Made by a program: the position numbers and the translations under genes
In this document: in pieces, positions 1 to 8,800 of the stretch
Layout of the letters: each line of letters opens with the position of its first letter
How positions within the stretch are numbered: position 1 is the stretch's first letter
NCBI GenBank assembly: GCA_019637265.1
Contig: JAHBVY010000001.1
Location: 558,001 to 622,000 of the forward strand
DNA from: Polyangiaceae bacterium
Lineage (GTDB): Bacteria > Myxococcota_A > Polyangia > Polyangiales > Polyangiaceae
DNA: 64,000 nucleotides
Reading direction: 5' to 3'
The notes under the pieces: generated by a model
The model's database searches: none
Told to the model about the DNA's origin: nothing
Seen by the model: the letters and a program-made list of their open reading frames with translations, nothing else

Positions 1-1988
1 GGTGAATCCCCACGGAAGTGGAGCTCGCGGGAGGCCCCGCGGCCGCTCCAGCGCTCCAGCGTCTCGCTGCCGTCCGCCGCGATCAGCGAGATCTCCACCG
101 GGAGCTCGAGCTGCCCGTCGCGGTACACCACCACGCGCGCCGTGCTCCCGTCCGAGCCCGGCTCGATGGCGCGCACCCGGTAGTCGATGCTGCCGCGCTC
201 GAACAGCACGAGCGAGAGGTTGCGGGCCGCGTCGTCCCCCATCGTCTCCCGGATCGCCGCGATCAGCTGGGGCGGCCCAGGGTGACGGTAGCGGTAGTAG
301 CGCGCGTAGCGCGCGAGGGCGGCGTCCATCGCCTCGCGCCCGTACACCGCCGCCAAGGTGTCGAGCGCCGTCGCGGTGCGCGCGTACACCAGCGCGCCGA
401 GGCTCCTGAAGCTGCTGAAGTCGGCGGCTGGCCGCGCGATGGCGCCATCTCGGCCATACTCGGCCGCCACCCGCCGCAAGGCGGCGCGCTGCGACACGGA
501 GAGCCCCGGCAGGCGGAGCAGCGAGGCGTCGCCGTAGCGCTCGCTCATCGCCAAGAGCTCCGCGTAGCTGGTCAGCCCTTCGTCCAAGAACGGCCACTGG
601 GGCTCGTCCGTCGCGACCAGGCCGTAGAACCACTGATGCGCGAGCTCGTGCAGCGTGACGGCGGGTACCTGGCGGCTCACGTAGCCCGCGCTCCAGCGGC
701 CGCCGGTGGTGATGAAGCTCGGGTACTCCATGCCGCCCGAGCGCGCGGCGTGGCGCGGCGGGTGCACCACGGTGAGCGTGGGGTAGGGGTAGGCGCCGTA
801 GCGGCGCCCGAAGTGGGCGAGCCCGAAGCGGACGGCCTCCAAGGTGTCGTCCGCGTTCTTCGTGTGGCCGGGCGGGTAGAGCAGGTGCACCCGAACCCCC
901 GAGATCTGCTCCTCGCGCCTCAGGAAACCTGGCCAGGCGGTCCACGCGAAGTCGATCGCGTGCTCGATTTGGAACCGCAGCCGGCGCCGGTCCCCGTGAA
1001 TTTCCTCGTGGATTTGCTGGCCGCTGGCGCCTACCTGCGCCGCCGCGGGCACGTCCAGGGTCACGTCGTAGTGGCTGAAGTCGGCGTAGAACTCGGCGTG
1101 CGGGTGGAAGGCGAAGTGCCGGAACCGCCCGTCGGGCTCGAGGCGCGCGAGCTTGGGGAACCACTGCGCCACCAGGAAGTAGTCGCCGCTGGTGCCGGTG
1201 CGCTCGACGAGGCGCGGCAGCTTGGCCTCCCAGGCGAGCTCGAGGTGGAGCTCGGCTCCCGGAGGCACCGGCGCGGGCAGCGGCACCTCGATGTCGGTCT
1301 CGTCGTCGGGATCGCCCGGGCTGTGGGGCGCCGCGCCTTGCCACAAGTCGACCCCCGGATGCTCGCGCGCCGTCAGCCGAGTCACCTGGATGTGGCCGTA
1401 GTCCGCGGCGCCGCCCCCGCTGCGCCCGGCGCCGTAAGGCGAGCGCAGGAACAGGGTGCGATCATGCTTGAAGGCGTTGAGGTAGAGGTGAAAGAAGAGC
1501 GCCGTCACCTGCGCCTGGCTCGTGTTCTTCCAACGCAAGCGGGCGGTCGCGGTGACCTTCTGGGTGCCTTCATCCAGGCGCGCGTCGATGGTGTAGTGGC
1601 TCACGGGGGGAGGCGGCGGAGGCATGGCCTCGTCGTGCTCCCAGCGCGCGCCCAGCACCCGCGGCGCGTCTTCCCGCGGCGTGTGCCCGATGACTGGGCT
1701 CGGCACCCCGTCAGCCGCGCTGTCCAAGTTCGTCCCATCAGTGGAGCTGTCCGTACCCTGAGCCGCGCCGTCCAGCACCCCGTCAGCTGAGTTGTCCGTG
1801 CCTCGAGCCGCGCTGTCCAGCGCCCCGTCAGCCACGCTGTCCGCAGCCGCGCTGAGCGCCGCGAGCCCCAACCCGAGCCCGATGAAGCCCACCAGCAGCT
1901 CCCGCGCGAAGCGCAGGCCGCGCCAGCCCGGCGCCTCGCGCTGCCTCACACCGCGCTGCTCGCTGCCGTAGCGGTGGGGTGAGCTCAT
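1..1988 (-). CDS. M1 family aminopeptidase-like metallopeptidase, membrane anchored (3' end cut by window edge)
   Basis: This is a zinc peptidase of the gluzincin M1 family that removes N-terminal residues from peptides. The ATG at 1988 gives 662 visible codons, and the C-terminus lies beyond the left edge. The zinc site is complete: HELAHQW (His447, Glu448, His451) is followed after exactly 18 residues by Glu470 in DEGLTSYAE. Upstream, GGMEYP (about residues 418-423) is the family's GxMEN-type exopeptidase motif. One hydrophobic segment (about residues 27-45) probably anchors the protein. After it comes a low-complexity Asp/Ala/Gly/Ser linker made of imperfect repeats of about 16 residues. 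The gene is last in a minus-strand run behind the dnaK region. The family call is firm; the substrate is unknown. Confidence 0.9.
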   Translation of the reverse strand, partial: MSSPHRYGSEQRGVRQREAPGWRGLRFARELLVGFIGLGLGLAALSAAADSVADGALDSAARGTDNSADGVLDGAAQGTDSSTDGTNLDSAADGVPSPVIGHTPREDAPRVLGARWEHDEAMPPPPPPVSHYTIDARLDEGTQKVTATARLRWKNTSQAQVTALFFHLYLNAFKHDRTLFLRSPYGAGRSGGGAADYGHIQVTRLTAREHPGVDLWQGAAPHSPGDPDDETDIEVPLPAPVPPGAELHLELAWEAKLPRLVERTGTSGDYFLVAQWFPKLARLEPDGRFRHFAFHPHAEFYADFSHYDVTLDVPAAAQVGASGQQIHEEIHGDRRRLRFQIEHAIDFAWTAWPGFLRREEQISGVRVHLLYPPGHTKNADDTLEAVRFGLAHFGRRYGAYPYPTLTVVHPPRHAARSGGMEYPSFITTGGRWSAGYVSRQVPAVTLHELAHQWFYGLVATDEPQWPFLDEGLTSYAELLAMSERYGDASLLRLPGLSVSQRAALRRVAAEYGRDGAIARPAADFSSFRSLGALVYARTATALDTLAAVYGREAMDAALARYARYYRYRHPGPPQLIAAIRETMGDDAARNLSLVLFERGSIDYRVRAIEPGSDGSTARVVVYRDGQLELPVEISLIAADGSETLERWSGRGASRELHFRGDS

Positions 1989-1989
1989 G

Positions 1990-2096
1990 GGAGCCTCGCG
2001 CCTCTCAGGAACTCTGCGCTGCTCAGGGCCCCTGCGCCGCTCAGAGACTCCGCGCTGCTCAGAGACTCCGCGCTGCTCAGACTCTGCGCTCCTCAG
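1990..2096. repeat. 18-bp tandem array between two minus-strand genes
   Basis: Six units begin with CTCAG (plus strand) at 2004, 2022, 2040, 2058, 2076 and 2092, so the period is 18, 18, 18, 18 and 16 bp. Read on the minus strand, each unit starts CTGAG and continues with a GCGC-rich stretch. The unit at 2092-2096 contains the TGA stop of the upstream gene. The array fills nearly the whole spacer before the peptidase start at 1988. Confidence 0.85.
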
Positions 2097-3070
2097 GTGC
2101 CCTCGAGCCCCACCACCCGCTGCTGTACCAGCGTGAAGAGGATCCGCAGCGCGTCGAGGCGCGACATCCCGCTGACGTCGAGGATCTCCTCCACGCTGGT
2201 CACGCCGTCCACCAGCGACAGCAAGAACCCGGCGCGGTGGTCGAGGCTCAGCCAACGGATTTGATCGGGCGGCACTGCCACGCGCAGCACCTGATCGAGC
2301 GAGCCGAGCCGCGCCGCGTACATCTGGGTCAAGATCTCGCGGCAGCTCTCGGCGTGGCGCTTCGCGTCCACGTGGGTCGGGTCCGTCTCGAGCACGCTCT
2401 CGGCGATCACCAGGGCGCCGGTGTAGTCGCCGACGGCGTAGCGATCCTTCATGTCGACGATCGGGGAGCCGGCGCTGGGCGGCGGCGGCGCGGCGGTCGG
2501 CGGGGCCGCCTCGAACGGATCCGCGCGGCCCGCCACCTGTTGCCGTGGGCGGCTCACAAGGTCGAGCGCCGAGCCCGTCTCTTCCTCCAGGGTGAGCACC
2601 TCGAGGCCGGTCGGGGTGCGCCGGCCCTGGGGCACGCTCGGGATCTGCGCGGAGGGTATCCAAGGGGTCGCGCGATCTTCATCGGGCGGTGGCAACGAGT
2701 CGGGGGAGGAGGAGAGGTCCATACGTGGGCGCAGCGGCTCCGGGTTGGTGCGGGCGTTGCGCGCTTCGTAGCTCGGCAGCGGCGTCACGGGGCCGCCTGC
2801 CTGCGTCGTGGGCTCCGGTGGCAGCGGAGGGAAGCTGCCAGGGTCGAAGTCGGGTGCGGGCTCGAGCGGCAGCTCGCAGCCCGTCGCTCGAGACTCCGCG
2901 TCGAGGCGCCGCGCGCGCTCCCCCGGCGGCTCATCAGGCACCACCGTCGCGCGATCGAAGGTGTTCTCCCCAGGTAGAGTGAGCTCGTTCGGCTCGTCGT
3001 CCCAGCTGGCGTCGATCTCGCCCGTCTCAGGCGGGCGCGAGCTCAAGTGAGGGGGATCGGAGGGGGTCAT
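2093..3070 (-). CDS. DnaK-linked protein with disordered N-terminus and C-terminal small helical domain
   Basis: This 325-residue protein has no recognised family name. Residues 1 to about 200 are Pro/Ser/Glu-rich and look disordered. A TPR-like helical stretch follows (about 205-250, around YAVGDYTGALVIAESVLETDP). The last 65 residues form a compact domain with FLLSLVDGVTSVEEIL and DALRILFTLVQQRVV. That domain matches the N-terminal domain of the J-domain protein on the other side of dnaK (FLLSRVDG, then DALLRRLVTLGAV). The gene begins 48 bp after the dnaK stop on the same strand, so it is probably co-transcribed. A client adaptor or dedicated DnaK partner is an inference from position and the shared domain. 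Confidence 0.75.
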   Translation of the reverse strand: MTPSDPPHLSSRPPETGEIDASWDDEPNELTLPGENTFDRATVVPDEPPGERARRLDAESRATGCELPLEPAPDFDPGSFPPLPPEPTTQAGGPVTPLPSYEARNARTNPEPLRPRMDLSSSPDSLPPPDEDRATPWIPSAQIPSVPQGRRTPTGLEVLTLEEETGSALDLVSRPRQQVAGRADPFEAAPPTAAPPPPSAGSPIVDMKDRYAVGDYTGALVIAESVLETDPTHVDAKRHAESCREILTQMYAARLGSLDQVLRVAVPPDQIRWLSLDHRAGFLLSLVDGVTSVEEILDVSGMSRLDALRILFTLVQQRVVGLEGT

Positions 3071-3118
3071 AGCGAAATCGAGCGGGTCGCCAACGAACCA
3101 GGTGATGAGCGCCGCGGC

Positions 3119-4945
3119 TCACTGGGTGCGAGAGACCACTCCCTTGAACATGCGCAAGGTGCGCGACAACACCTCGATCTGAGCCTTCAGCTCGGTGGCG
3201 TTCTTGGCGCGCGAGGCCGCCTCGGTGTCCTTCAAGACGCCCTTGGCCTTGTCGATGGCGTCGCGCCCGAAGTCGCTGGTGGCGACGATTTTCTCCACCT
3301 GGGGGAACAGCCGCTCGATCTCGGCGACCAGCGTCTCCGCCTCCTGCTTGGCCTCCTCGAAGGCCTCGTCGACGCGCCGCTCGACCATGTAGTCCTTGGC
3401 GCTCTCGATCATGTCGCGGAGCTCGTCCTGCGTGAGGCCGCTGGTCGCGGTGACCTGGATCGACTGCTCTTGCAGGGTGTCGAGATCCTTGGCTTGGACG
3501 CTCACGATGCCGTCGGTGTTGATCTCGAAGGTCACCTCGATTTCCACGTGGCCTTTCGGGGCGCGCCGGAGCCCCGTCAGGATGAACTCGCCGAGCAGCT
3601 CGTTCTCGTCAGCCTGCTTGCTCTCCCCCTGCATCACCAGGATCTTCACGGCGGTCTGGTCGTCGCGGCTGGTGGTGAAGATCTTGGTGCGGCTGGTGGG
3701 CACCGTGGTGTTCTGGGGGATCAGCTCCTCGAAGTAGCTGCCGAAGGTCATGATGCCGAGGGCGTGCGGGGTCACGTCGAGCAGGATCATCTCGTGGCGA
3801 TCCTCCACCAGCGCCGCCCCTTGAATCGCCGCGCCCAGCGCCACCACCTCGTCAGGGTGCACGCCCTTGTTCGGCTCGCGCTGGAAGTAGTCCGACACCG
3901 CGCGGTGCACCGCGGGCATGCGCGTCATGCCGCCGACCAGCACCACGTCCTCCACCTCGTCCACGTCGAGCCGCGCGTCGGCCAACGCCTGACGGCAGAT
4001 CTCGATGGTGCGCTCCACCAAGTCCTCCGTGAGCTGCTCGAGCACCTCGCGGGTGAGGGCGCGCTGGAGGTGCAGCGCCTCGTTCCTCCCGGTGGAGATG
4101 ATGAACGGCAGGTTGATCTCGGTGCTCTTCACCTGGGAGAGTTCGCACTTCGCCTTCTCCGCCGCGTCGCGCAGGCGCTGGAGCGCCATGCGATCTTGCC
4201 GCAGGTCGATGTCGTGCTCGTCTTTGAAGCCCTGCACCAACCAGTCGATGACGCGGGCGTCGAAGTCTTCCCCGCCGAGGAAGGTGTCGCCGGTCGTGGC
4301 GATCACCTTGAACACGCCGTGAGCGCCGATCTCGAGCACGCTCACGTCGAAGGTGCCGCCGCCGAGGTCATACACCGCCACCGTCTTGTCGACGCTCTTG
4401 CCGAAGCCGTAGGCGAGGGAGGCGGCGGTCGGCTCGTTGATGATGCGGATCACCTCGAGGCCGGCGATGGCGCCCGCGTCTTTGGTCGCCTGGCGCTGGT
4501 TGTCGTTGAAGTAAGCCGGCACCGTCACCACCGCCTTGCTCACCTCCTCGCCGAGGTAGTCCTCGGCGATCACCTTCATCTCCTGCAGCACCATGGAGCT
4601 GACCTCCGGCACCGAGTAGGTCTTGTCGCGCAGCTGGATGCGGACGTCGCCGTGAGGGCCCTCCACGATGGTGTAGGAGGAGGTCATCACCGAGTTCTTC
4701 ACCTGCGGTGAGCTCCACTTACGACCGATCAGCCGCTTGGCGGCGTACACGGTGTTCTCGGAGTTGGTGATGGCCTGTCGCTTGGCGATGTGGCCGACCA
4801 GGCGCTTACCCGCCTCGGTCACCGCCACCATGCTGGGCGTGGTTTTGTACCCGCCTCGGTTCGAGATCACCACCGGAGCATCGCCTTCCATGATGGCCAC
4901 GCAGGAGTTGGTGGTCCCGAGGTCGATGCCAATGACGCGCTCCAT
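3119..4945 (-). CDS. dnaK: Chaperone protein DnaK (Hsp70)
   Basis: DnaK is an ATP-driven chaperone that binds exposed hydrophobic peptides and works with J proteins and a nucleotide-exchange factor. The protein has 608 residues. The actin-like ATPase domain shows GIDLGTTNSCVA at the N-terminus, NEPTAASLAYG, YDLGGGTFDVS and VLVGGMTRMP. The substrate-binding domain has the expected LLDVTPHALGI start and a helical lid. It is about 30 residues shorter than the E. coli protein and lacks the acidic EEV-type tail, so it may be one of several DnaK paralogs in the genome. A purine-rich ribosome site (GAAGGGAAGT) directly precedes the ATG at 4945. No grpE is present here. The J-domain gene upstream is the likely co-chaperone. 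Confidence 0.96.
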   Translation of the reverse strand: MERVIGIDLGTTNSCVAIMEGDAPVVISNRGGYKTTPSMVAVTEAGKRLVGHIAKRQAITNSENTVYAAKRLIGRKWSSPQVKNSVMTSSYTIVEGPHGDVRIQLRDKTYSVPEVSSMVLQEMKVIAEDYLGEEVSKAVVTVPAYFNDNQRQATKDAGAIAGLEVIRIINEPTAASLAYGFGKSVDKTVAVYDLGGGTFDVSVLEIGAHGVFKVIATTGDTFLGGEDFDARVIDWLVQGFKDEHDIDLRQDRMALQRLRDAAEKAKCELSQVKSTEINLPFIISTGRNEALHLQRALTREVLEQLTEDLVERTIEICRQALADARLDVDEVEDVVLVGGMTRMPAVHRAVSDYFQREPNKGVHPDEVVALGAAIQGAALVEDRHEMILLDVTPHALGIMTFGSYFEELIPQNTTVPTSRTKIFTTSRDDQTAVKILVMQGESKQADENELLGEFILTGLRRAPKGHVEIEVTFEINTDGIVSVQAKDLDTLQEQSIQVTATSGLTQDELRDMIESAKDYMVERRVDEAFEEAKQEAETLVAEIERLFPQVEKIVATSDFGRDAIDKAKGVLKDTEAASRAKNATELKAQIEVLSRTLRMFKGVVSRTQ

Positions 4946-5309
4946 ACTTCCCTTCCTCAGCGGCTGAGGTGACAGCCGGTCACTCGAGCGTCCTAGCGTA
5001 TGTCAACCCAGGTCACTAGGGCGACAAACGGTTGACCGCTATCGCCCGAAAAACAAGCGGGTGGGCGCTCCTGCTCACGGCGGGCTCGAGTCGGCGGCAC
5101 GCGGCAGCGGTGGGCGAGGCGCAGTCGACGGAGCGGGGGGGAGGGCAGGGGGTTCGGGAGCGCTCACAGCCCCCGCCGCTGCCACGACGGCGCCGCGACC
5201 CACCGCGCGGCTGCTTCTGGAGCGGTGCCGTCCAACCCCCGAAACCCTCGGCACGGTGGCCTTTCGGCGCCGCGGCGAGGTGCGTTCAAAGGGCTCGAAA
5301 GCTGCGCCT
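4946..5309. other. 364-bp spacer upstream of dnaK with dispersed repeat
   Basis: I see no gene here. On the minus strand TTGACA (5006-5001) is followed by TACGCTAGGA (5000-4991), a candidate promoter region for dnaK. I found no CIRCE inverted repeat. One copy of the dispersed GCGGTGCCGTCCAACCCCC motif lies at 5222-5240, and a related G-rich block (GGGCAGGGGGTTCGG) lies near 5145-5160. Confidence 0.5.
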
Positions 5310-7037
5310 TCAGGTCTCGCTGCGGATCCGCCGCAGCCACAGCTGGATCGAGTCGTTCGTGGGATCGAGCAGCGCCGCCTGCTGGATCTCCGCCAGGGCC
5401 TCGGCGGGTTGCTGGTTGGCGAGCAGCGCGCGCGCGAAGGTGGTGCGGAAGTCGCTCCGCGTCGGCCCCAGCACCACCGCTCGGCGCGCGAAATCCAGCG
5501 CCTTGGCGGGCTCGGTCCCCGCCTCGATCAGGCACTTGGCGGCGTGGTCGAGCAGCGAGGCGTCTCCCGGGCGGCCGCGCGCCGCCTTCTCGTAGCTCTT
5601 CGCGGCCTCCGCGAAGCGCCCGGCGCGCTCCTCGTACTCCGCTTGACTCTGGTAGCTCGCGGCCAAGGAGGCGCCCGCCTGGGCCTGGACCCGCTCGTAC
5701 TCGAGCCGGAGCTCCGCGTCCTCCGGCACCAGGCTCGCCGCGAGGCGGAGCGAGCTGGCCGCCGCGACCGGATCGCCCGCGGCGAGGGCCTCCTTCGCGG
5801 CCTGGCGGTACTCGGCGATGTGGCTCTCCCGCGCTCGAATGAGGCGATCTTCGTAGCGGCGCCGCACGTTGTCCCCGACGATCTCCTGGACGCCGCCGCG
5901 CCCGGTCGCGGGGGGCTGCGATGGAGCGCCCGGAGCTCGAGCGGGGCCCTGCGCGCCACCGGTCCGCGCGCTTGCGGTGACGGACGGCTCAGAGTCCCGC
6001 ACGCCAGCGAACCCAGGATCCGAAGCGCGGCGCTGCAGCGGCTGTGAGCCAGGTGGCTGCGAGCCCTGAGCCTGCGAGCCAGGCGGCTGTGAGCTGCCGA
6101 TGCGCGGCGGCCGCGCGCTCACCCGATCGAGCACCCGCGCGTGCTCTTCGATCCGCCGCCGCGCGTGGGTCTCCTGTTGGGCGCGGGCTCGCTCGTCGCT
6201 CAGCATGCGATCGAGGGCGCGCGTGCGTCGCTGGCTGTCGAGGTAGGCGTCGTACTCGCCGCGCCGTGATCGGCGCGTGAGGGTGTCGTGGGCCTCCGTC
6301 AGCACCTGGAAGATGCGCTCGAGCTTGGGCTTGAAGTGGTCGAGGCGCTTCCCGAAGTATTTGTCAGGATGAAAGACGGCGACCGTCTCGAAGTAGGCGT
6401 CCTTGATCTGCTTCTTGTCCGCCGTGGGCTCGACGCCGAGCAGCTGATAGTACGTGAGGCTGTCCAGCTGGTAGTAGGTGTCGAGGATCCGGCGCTTGCG
6501 CGGCAGATCGAGCTCCACGTCGACGTCCAGCTCGCTCGGGTCGTACAGCGCGGCGGCGGGGTGCAGGCTCGCGCCCGCGATCTCCACCTGCTCCACCACG
6601 GCGTAGCTCAAGCGCTGCGTGGGCCGGCTCTGCGAGGGCTGACTGCCCTCGGGGCGACTGCCCTCGGGGCGGCTATCCAGCGTTTGGCTGCCTGGCTGAC
6701 CACTGGGTCGTGACTCTCGAGCCCGGCTAGCCTGACTACCGCGCTGAGGTTGGCTGTGCTCGGGCGGTGGCGGCGTCTCGGCACCGTACTGGACGGCGCC
6801 GAGCGTGACCAGGCGCCGGAGCAACGCGTCCACGCGCTCCTGTGCGATCCCGGTGGCGATCGACAGATCGCTCGCGGCGCTGCGCCCATCGACGCGCGAC
6901 AACAAGAACGCCTCCTCTGGCCCGATCGGGAGCTGGCGCAGGTTCACCCCGGGGGTCAGCTGGGGGACCGTGCTGTACTTGTGGACGCCGTCTGCCAAGG
7001 CTGCCTCGCGAAGCTGGGCGCGCCGCCCCCGTCGCAT
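5310..7037 (-). CDS. J-domain protein with N-terminal small domain and C-terminal TPR
   Basis: This 575-residue protein is a likely DnaK co-chaperone. Residues about 25-85 form a small helical domain (FLLSRVDGRSAASDLSIATG, then DALLRRLVTLGAV) also found in the gene beyond dnaK. A Gln/Ser/Pro/Arg-rich linker follows. The J domain (about 195-265, SLTYYQLLGV to RRGEYDAYL) keeps the HPD signature in VFHPDKYF, needed to stimulate Hsp70 ATPase. A second low-complexity linker has repeated GSQPP units. The last 180 residues are TPR-like helices (AAKSYEKAARGRPGDASLL, ALAEIQQAALLDPTNDSI). It has no zinc-finger or G/F region, so it is a specialised J protein, not DnaJ itself. It starts 18 bp after the acyltransferase gene. 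Confidence 0.88.
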   Translation of the reverse strand: MRRGRRAQLREAALADGVHKYSTVPQLTPGVNLRQLPIGPEEAFLLSRVDGRSAASDLSIATGIAQERVDALLRRLVTLGAVQYGAETPPPPEHSQPQRGSQASRARESRPSGQPGSQTLDSRPEGSRPEGSQPSQSRPTQRLSYAVVEQVEIAGASLHPAAALYDPSELDVDVELDLPRKRRILDTYYQLDSLTYYQLLGVEPTADKKQIKDAYFETVAVFHPDKYFGKRLDHFKPKLERIFQVLTEAHDTLTRRSRRGEYDAYLDSQRRTRALDRMLSDERARAQQETHARRRIEEHARVLDRVSARPPRIGSSQPPGSQAQGSQPPGSQPLQRRASDPGFAGVRDSEPSVTASARTGGAQGPARAPGAPSQPPATGRGGVQEIVGDNVRRRYEDRLIRARESHIAEYRQAAKEALAAGDPVAAASSLRLAASLVPEDAELRLEYERVQAQAGASLAASYQSQAEYEERAGRFAEAAKSYEKAARGRPGDASLLDHAAKCLIEAGTEPAKALDFARRAVVLGPTRSDFRTTFARALLANQQPAEALAEIQQAALLDPTNDSIQLWLRRIRSET

Positions 7038-7055
7038 GGATGTTGCCGGCGCAGT

Positions 7056-8165
7056 CTACCCGACTTCCGGTGAAATGCGCGTATCATCCGCGGCTCGTGC
7101 GTTCGATGTCGGCGCGCGTCCGGCCCGGAGATCGGCCGCCATCCACAGCCAATGGGCTGGTGCCTGACGGATGGCGGCCTCCAGCGCCTCCGCGAGGCCT
7201 TGGCTCAGCGCCTCGGCGCGCGCCGCCTGGCTGGCGGCCGACTCAGGTGCCTCGATCCGCCGCATGCAGAGCTGGAACGCCTCGCCGCGCGGCGTCAGGT
7301 GACCCAACACCAAGGGCGCGCCAGCGCGCGCCGCGATCCGCGCCGGGCCCACCGCGATCGCGCCTTCACCGCCGAACCAGCGCACGGCGCCGCGGCGCGC
7401 GCGCCCCGGCAGGTCCGGCAAGAACCCGACGGCGCGGCCCTGCTTCAGCGCCCTTACGATGCGGGTGGTGGCGCCCGGCTTGCCGCGGTGGATCACCCAT
7501 AAGCCGCGCCGCTCGCGGTGGGCGTCCACGTGGCGGTCGAGCGCTGGATCGTAGCTCTCCCGCACCACGATCGCGGGCGCCGGGGCGCCCGCCGCGCGGC
7601 ATAGCTCGGCGACCCGCGCCGCCAGGCACTCGAAGGGCCCCAGGTGCGGGCTCACGAACACCACCCCGCGCCCCTCCGCGAGCGCTTCGAGCAGGCAGCG
7701 CTCGCTCGCCCCGTCCACCACCACCTCGGTGTCTCCGGGCCGCCGCAACAGCAGGCTCCTCGCCAGGCTCTCGCCCGCGTGGCGGAAGCAGGCGCGGGCC
7801 AGCTCGGCGCGCCGCGCTGCGTCGGCCTCGAGCCCAGCCAGCTCGAGCTGGGCCTCGGCCCGGCGGCGCAGCCCGCCGGCGAGCCGATGGGCCAGCGCGC
7901 CCGCGGCGCCGAGCAGCGCGATCAACGCGCGGCGCGGGGCGCGATCCGCCAGCCACAGCAGGCTGACGATCAGCGCTCGCAGCGCCGCGTTCTTCAGCGC
8001 CTGGCGGCGGCCCCAGCGGCCCCCTTCCCGGAGATCACGCGAGCTCGTCTGACTATCAGGATAGCTGTCTGATGCGCTGACTCCGCGCGGCCCGCCTCCG
8101 TCAACCAGCGGAGCGGAGGGGTCAGTCAGGCTGCCTGACGCGCTCGCGCTCACGGCTTGCTGCAC
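7056..8165 (-). CDS. LpxL/LpxM-family lysophospholipid (lipid A) acyltransferase
   Basis: This inner-membrane enzyme of the LpxL/HtrB family transfers a secondary acyl chain to lipid A precursors. The HxxxxD/E catalytic motif is present as HLGPFE, preceded by VVFVSPHLG. Other family blocks are GLWVIHRGKPG, GFLPDLPGRARRG and GAPLVLGHLTP, with a WLWMAADLR C-terminal motif. A membrane segment (ALIVSLLWLADRAPRRALIALLGAAG, split here for reading) follows a 50-residue Ser/Asp-rich N-terminus. That N-terminus contains two diverged palindromic mini-repeats (for example TCAGGC/GCCTGA around 8126-8138) and may not be native to the family. The start overlaps the preceding lipoprotein gene by 16 bp. The acyl donor and position on lipid A cannot be read from sequence. 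Confidence 0.87.
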   Translation of the reverse strand: MQQAVSASASGSLTDPSAPLVDGGGPRGVSASDSYPDSQTSSRDLREGGRWGRRQALKNAALRALIVSLLWLADRAPRRALIALLGAAGALAHRLAGGLRRRAEAQLELAGLEADAARRAELARACFRHAGESLARSLLLRRPGDTEVVVDGASERCLLEALAEGRGVVFVSPHLGPFECLAARVAELCRAAGAPAPAIVVRESYDPALDRHVDAHRERRGLWVIHRGKPGATTRIVRALKQGRAVGFLPDLPGRARRGAVRWFGGEGAIAVGPARIAARAGAPLVLGHLTPRGEAFQLCMRRIEAPESAASQAARAEALSQGLAEALEAAIRQAPAHWLWMAADLRAGRAPTSNARAADDTRISPEVG

Positions 8166-8800
8166 TGGCAGGCGGCGCGGACCCGCTCTTCGGCGCGCTT
8201 CACGCGCAAGGTGGCGCGCGCGCAGCGCCCCTCGAGATCGCGCTCACCCGAGAGCTCGCAGATCCGCTGCTTGGCGCGGGTGAGGCCTTCGAGGGCGCGG
8301 CAGGCGTTGGTGCAATCGAGCGGCCCCTGGCGGCTCTCCGACTCGCTCAGCGCCGTGAGCTCATCGTCGAGCCACTCCTCCCACTCGAGCAGCGTCACCG
8401 GGTCCACCTGCCTCCGGGGCGGGGGGGACGAGTAGCGTGGGCCGTCCAGCGCGTCGTGCGCGCCGCCCTTCTCGGGGTAGCCCGGCGCCGCCTGGCGCCG
8501 ACTCATGTCATCCGGGTAGCCCGCGGCGGCGGGGCTCTCGGCCTCCCCGTCGGCCAGCTCGGCTCGCGGTGCTTGCCTCGCGCTGCTGGGCGGCGGTGCG
8601 CTCGCGCAGCCGACGAGCCAAGCGCCGAGCAGCGCCACACCACCCCAGCCCCTGAGCGCCTTGAAGGCGTGAACGGCGTGGGGGGGGGTTGGACGGTACC
8701 GCAACGGGCGTCGCCTCAGCGCCCCTATGTACGGGCGACCGGCGGATCGCCCCGCCACGATCGCGGCCACGCGGTGTGGCGAGCGAGGGGCTGGCTTCAT
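8150..8800 (-). CDS. Putative lipoprotein, unknown function
   Basis: The protein has 216 residues from ATG 8800, whose ATGA overlaps the stop of the upstream gene. The only recognisable module is a lipoprotein signal, GGVALLGAWLVGC, with Cys at about residue 66. That is unusually deep. An in-frame GTG at 8674 would give a normal 24-residue signal peptide. The extra N-terminal stretch also contains a copy of the dispersed GTACCGTCCAACC repeat (8680-8702), which favours GTG 8674. The mature part is polar with a charged C-terminal helix (CTNACRALEGLTRAKQRIC) and four or more cysteines that could form disulfides. No family is recognised. It lies within the sigma factor to acyltransferase run. Confidence 0.7.
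   Translation of the reverse strand: MKPAPRSPHRVAAIVAGRSAGRPYIGALRRRPLRYRPTPPHAVHAFKALRGWGGVALLGAWLVGCASAPPPSSARQAPRAELADGEAESPAAAGYPDDMSRRQAAPGYPEKGGAHDALDGPRYSSPPPRRQVDPVTLLEWEEWLDDELTALSESESRQGPLDCTNACRALEGLTRAKQRICELSGERDLEGRCARATLRVKRAEERVRAACQCSKP

Noticed and set aside
18-1790. Long plus-strand open frame opposite the M1 peptidase
   Set aside because: It is Arg/Val/Leu-rich without motifs, while the minus strand encodes a peptidase with an intact zinc site.
3047-4711. Plus-strand open frame of 554 codons opposite dnaK
   Set aside because: It is the antisense of a highly conserved chaperone and has no recognisable domain. Long antisense frames are expected in GC-rich DNA.
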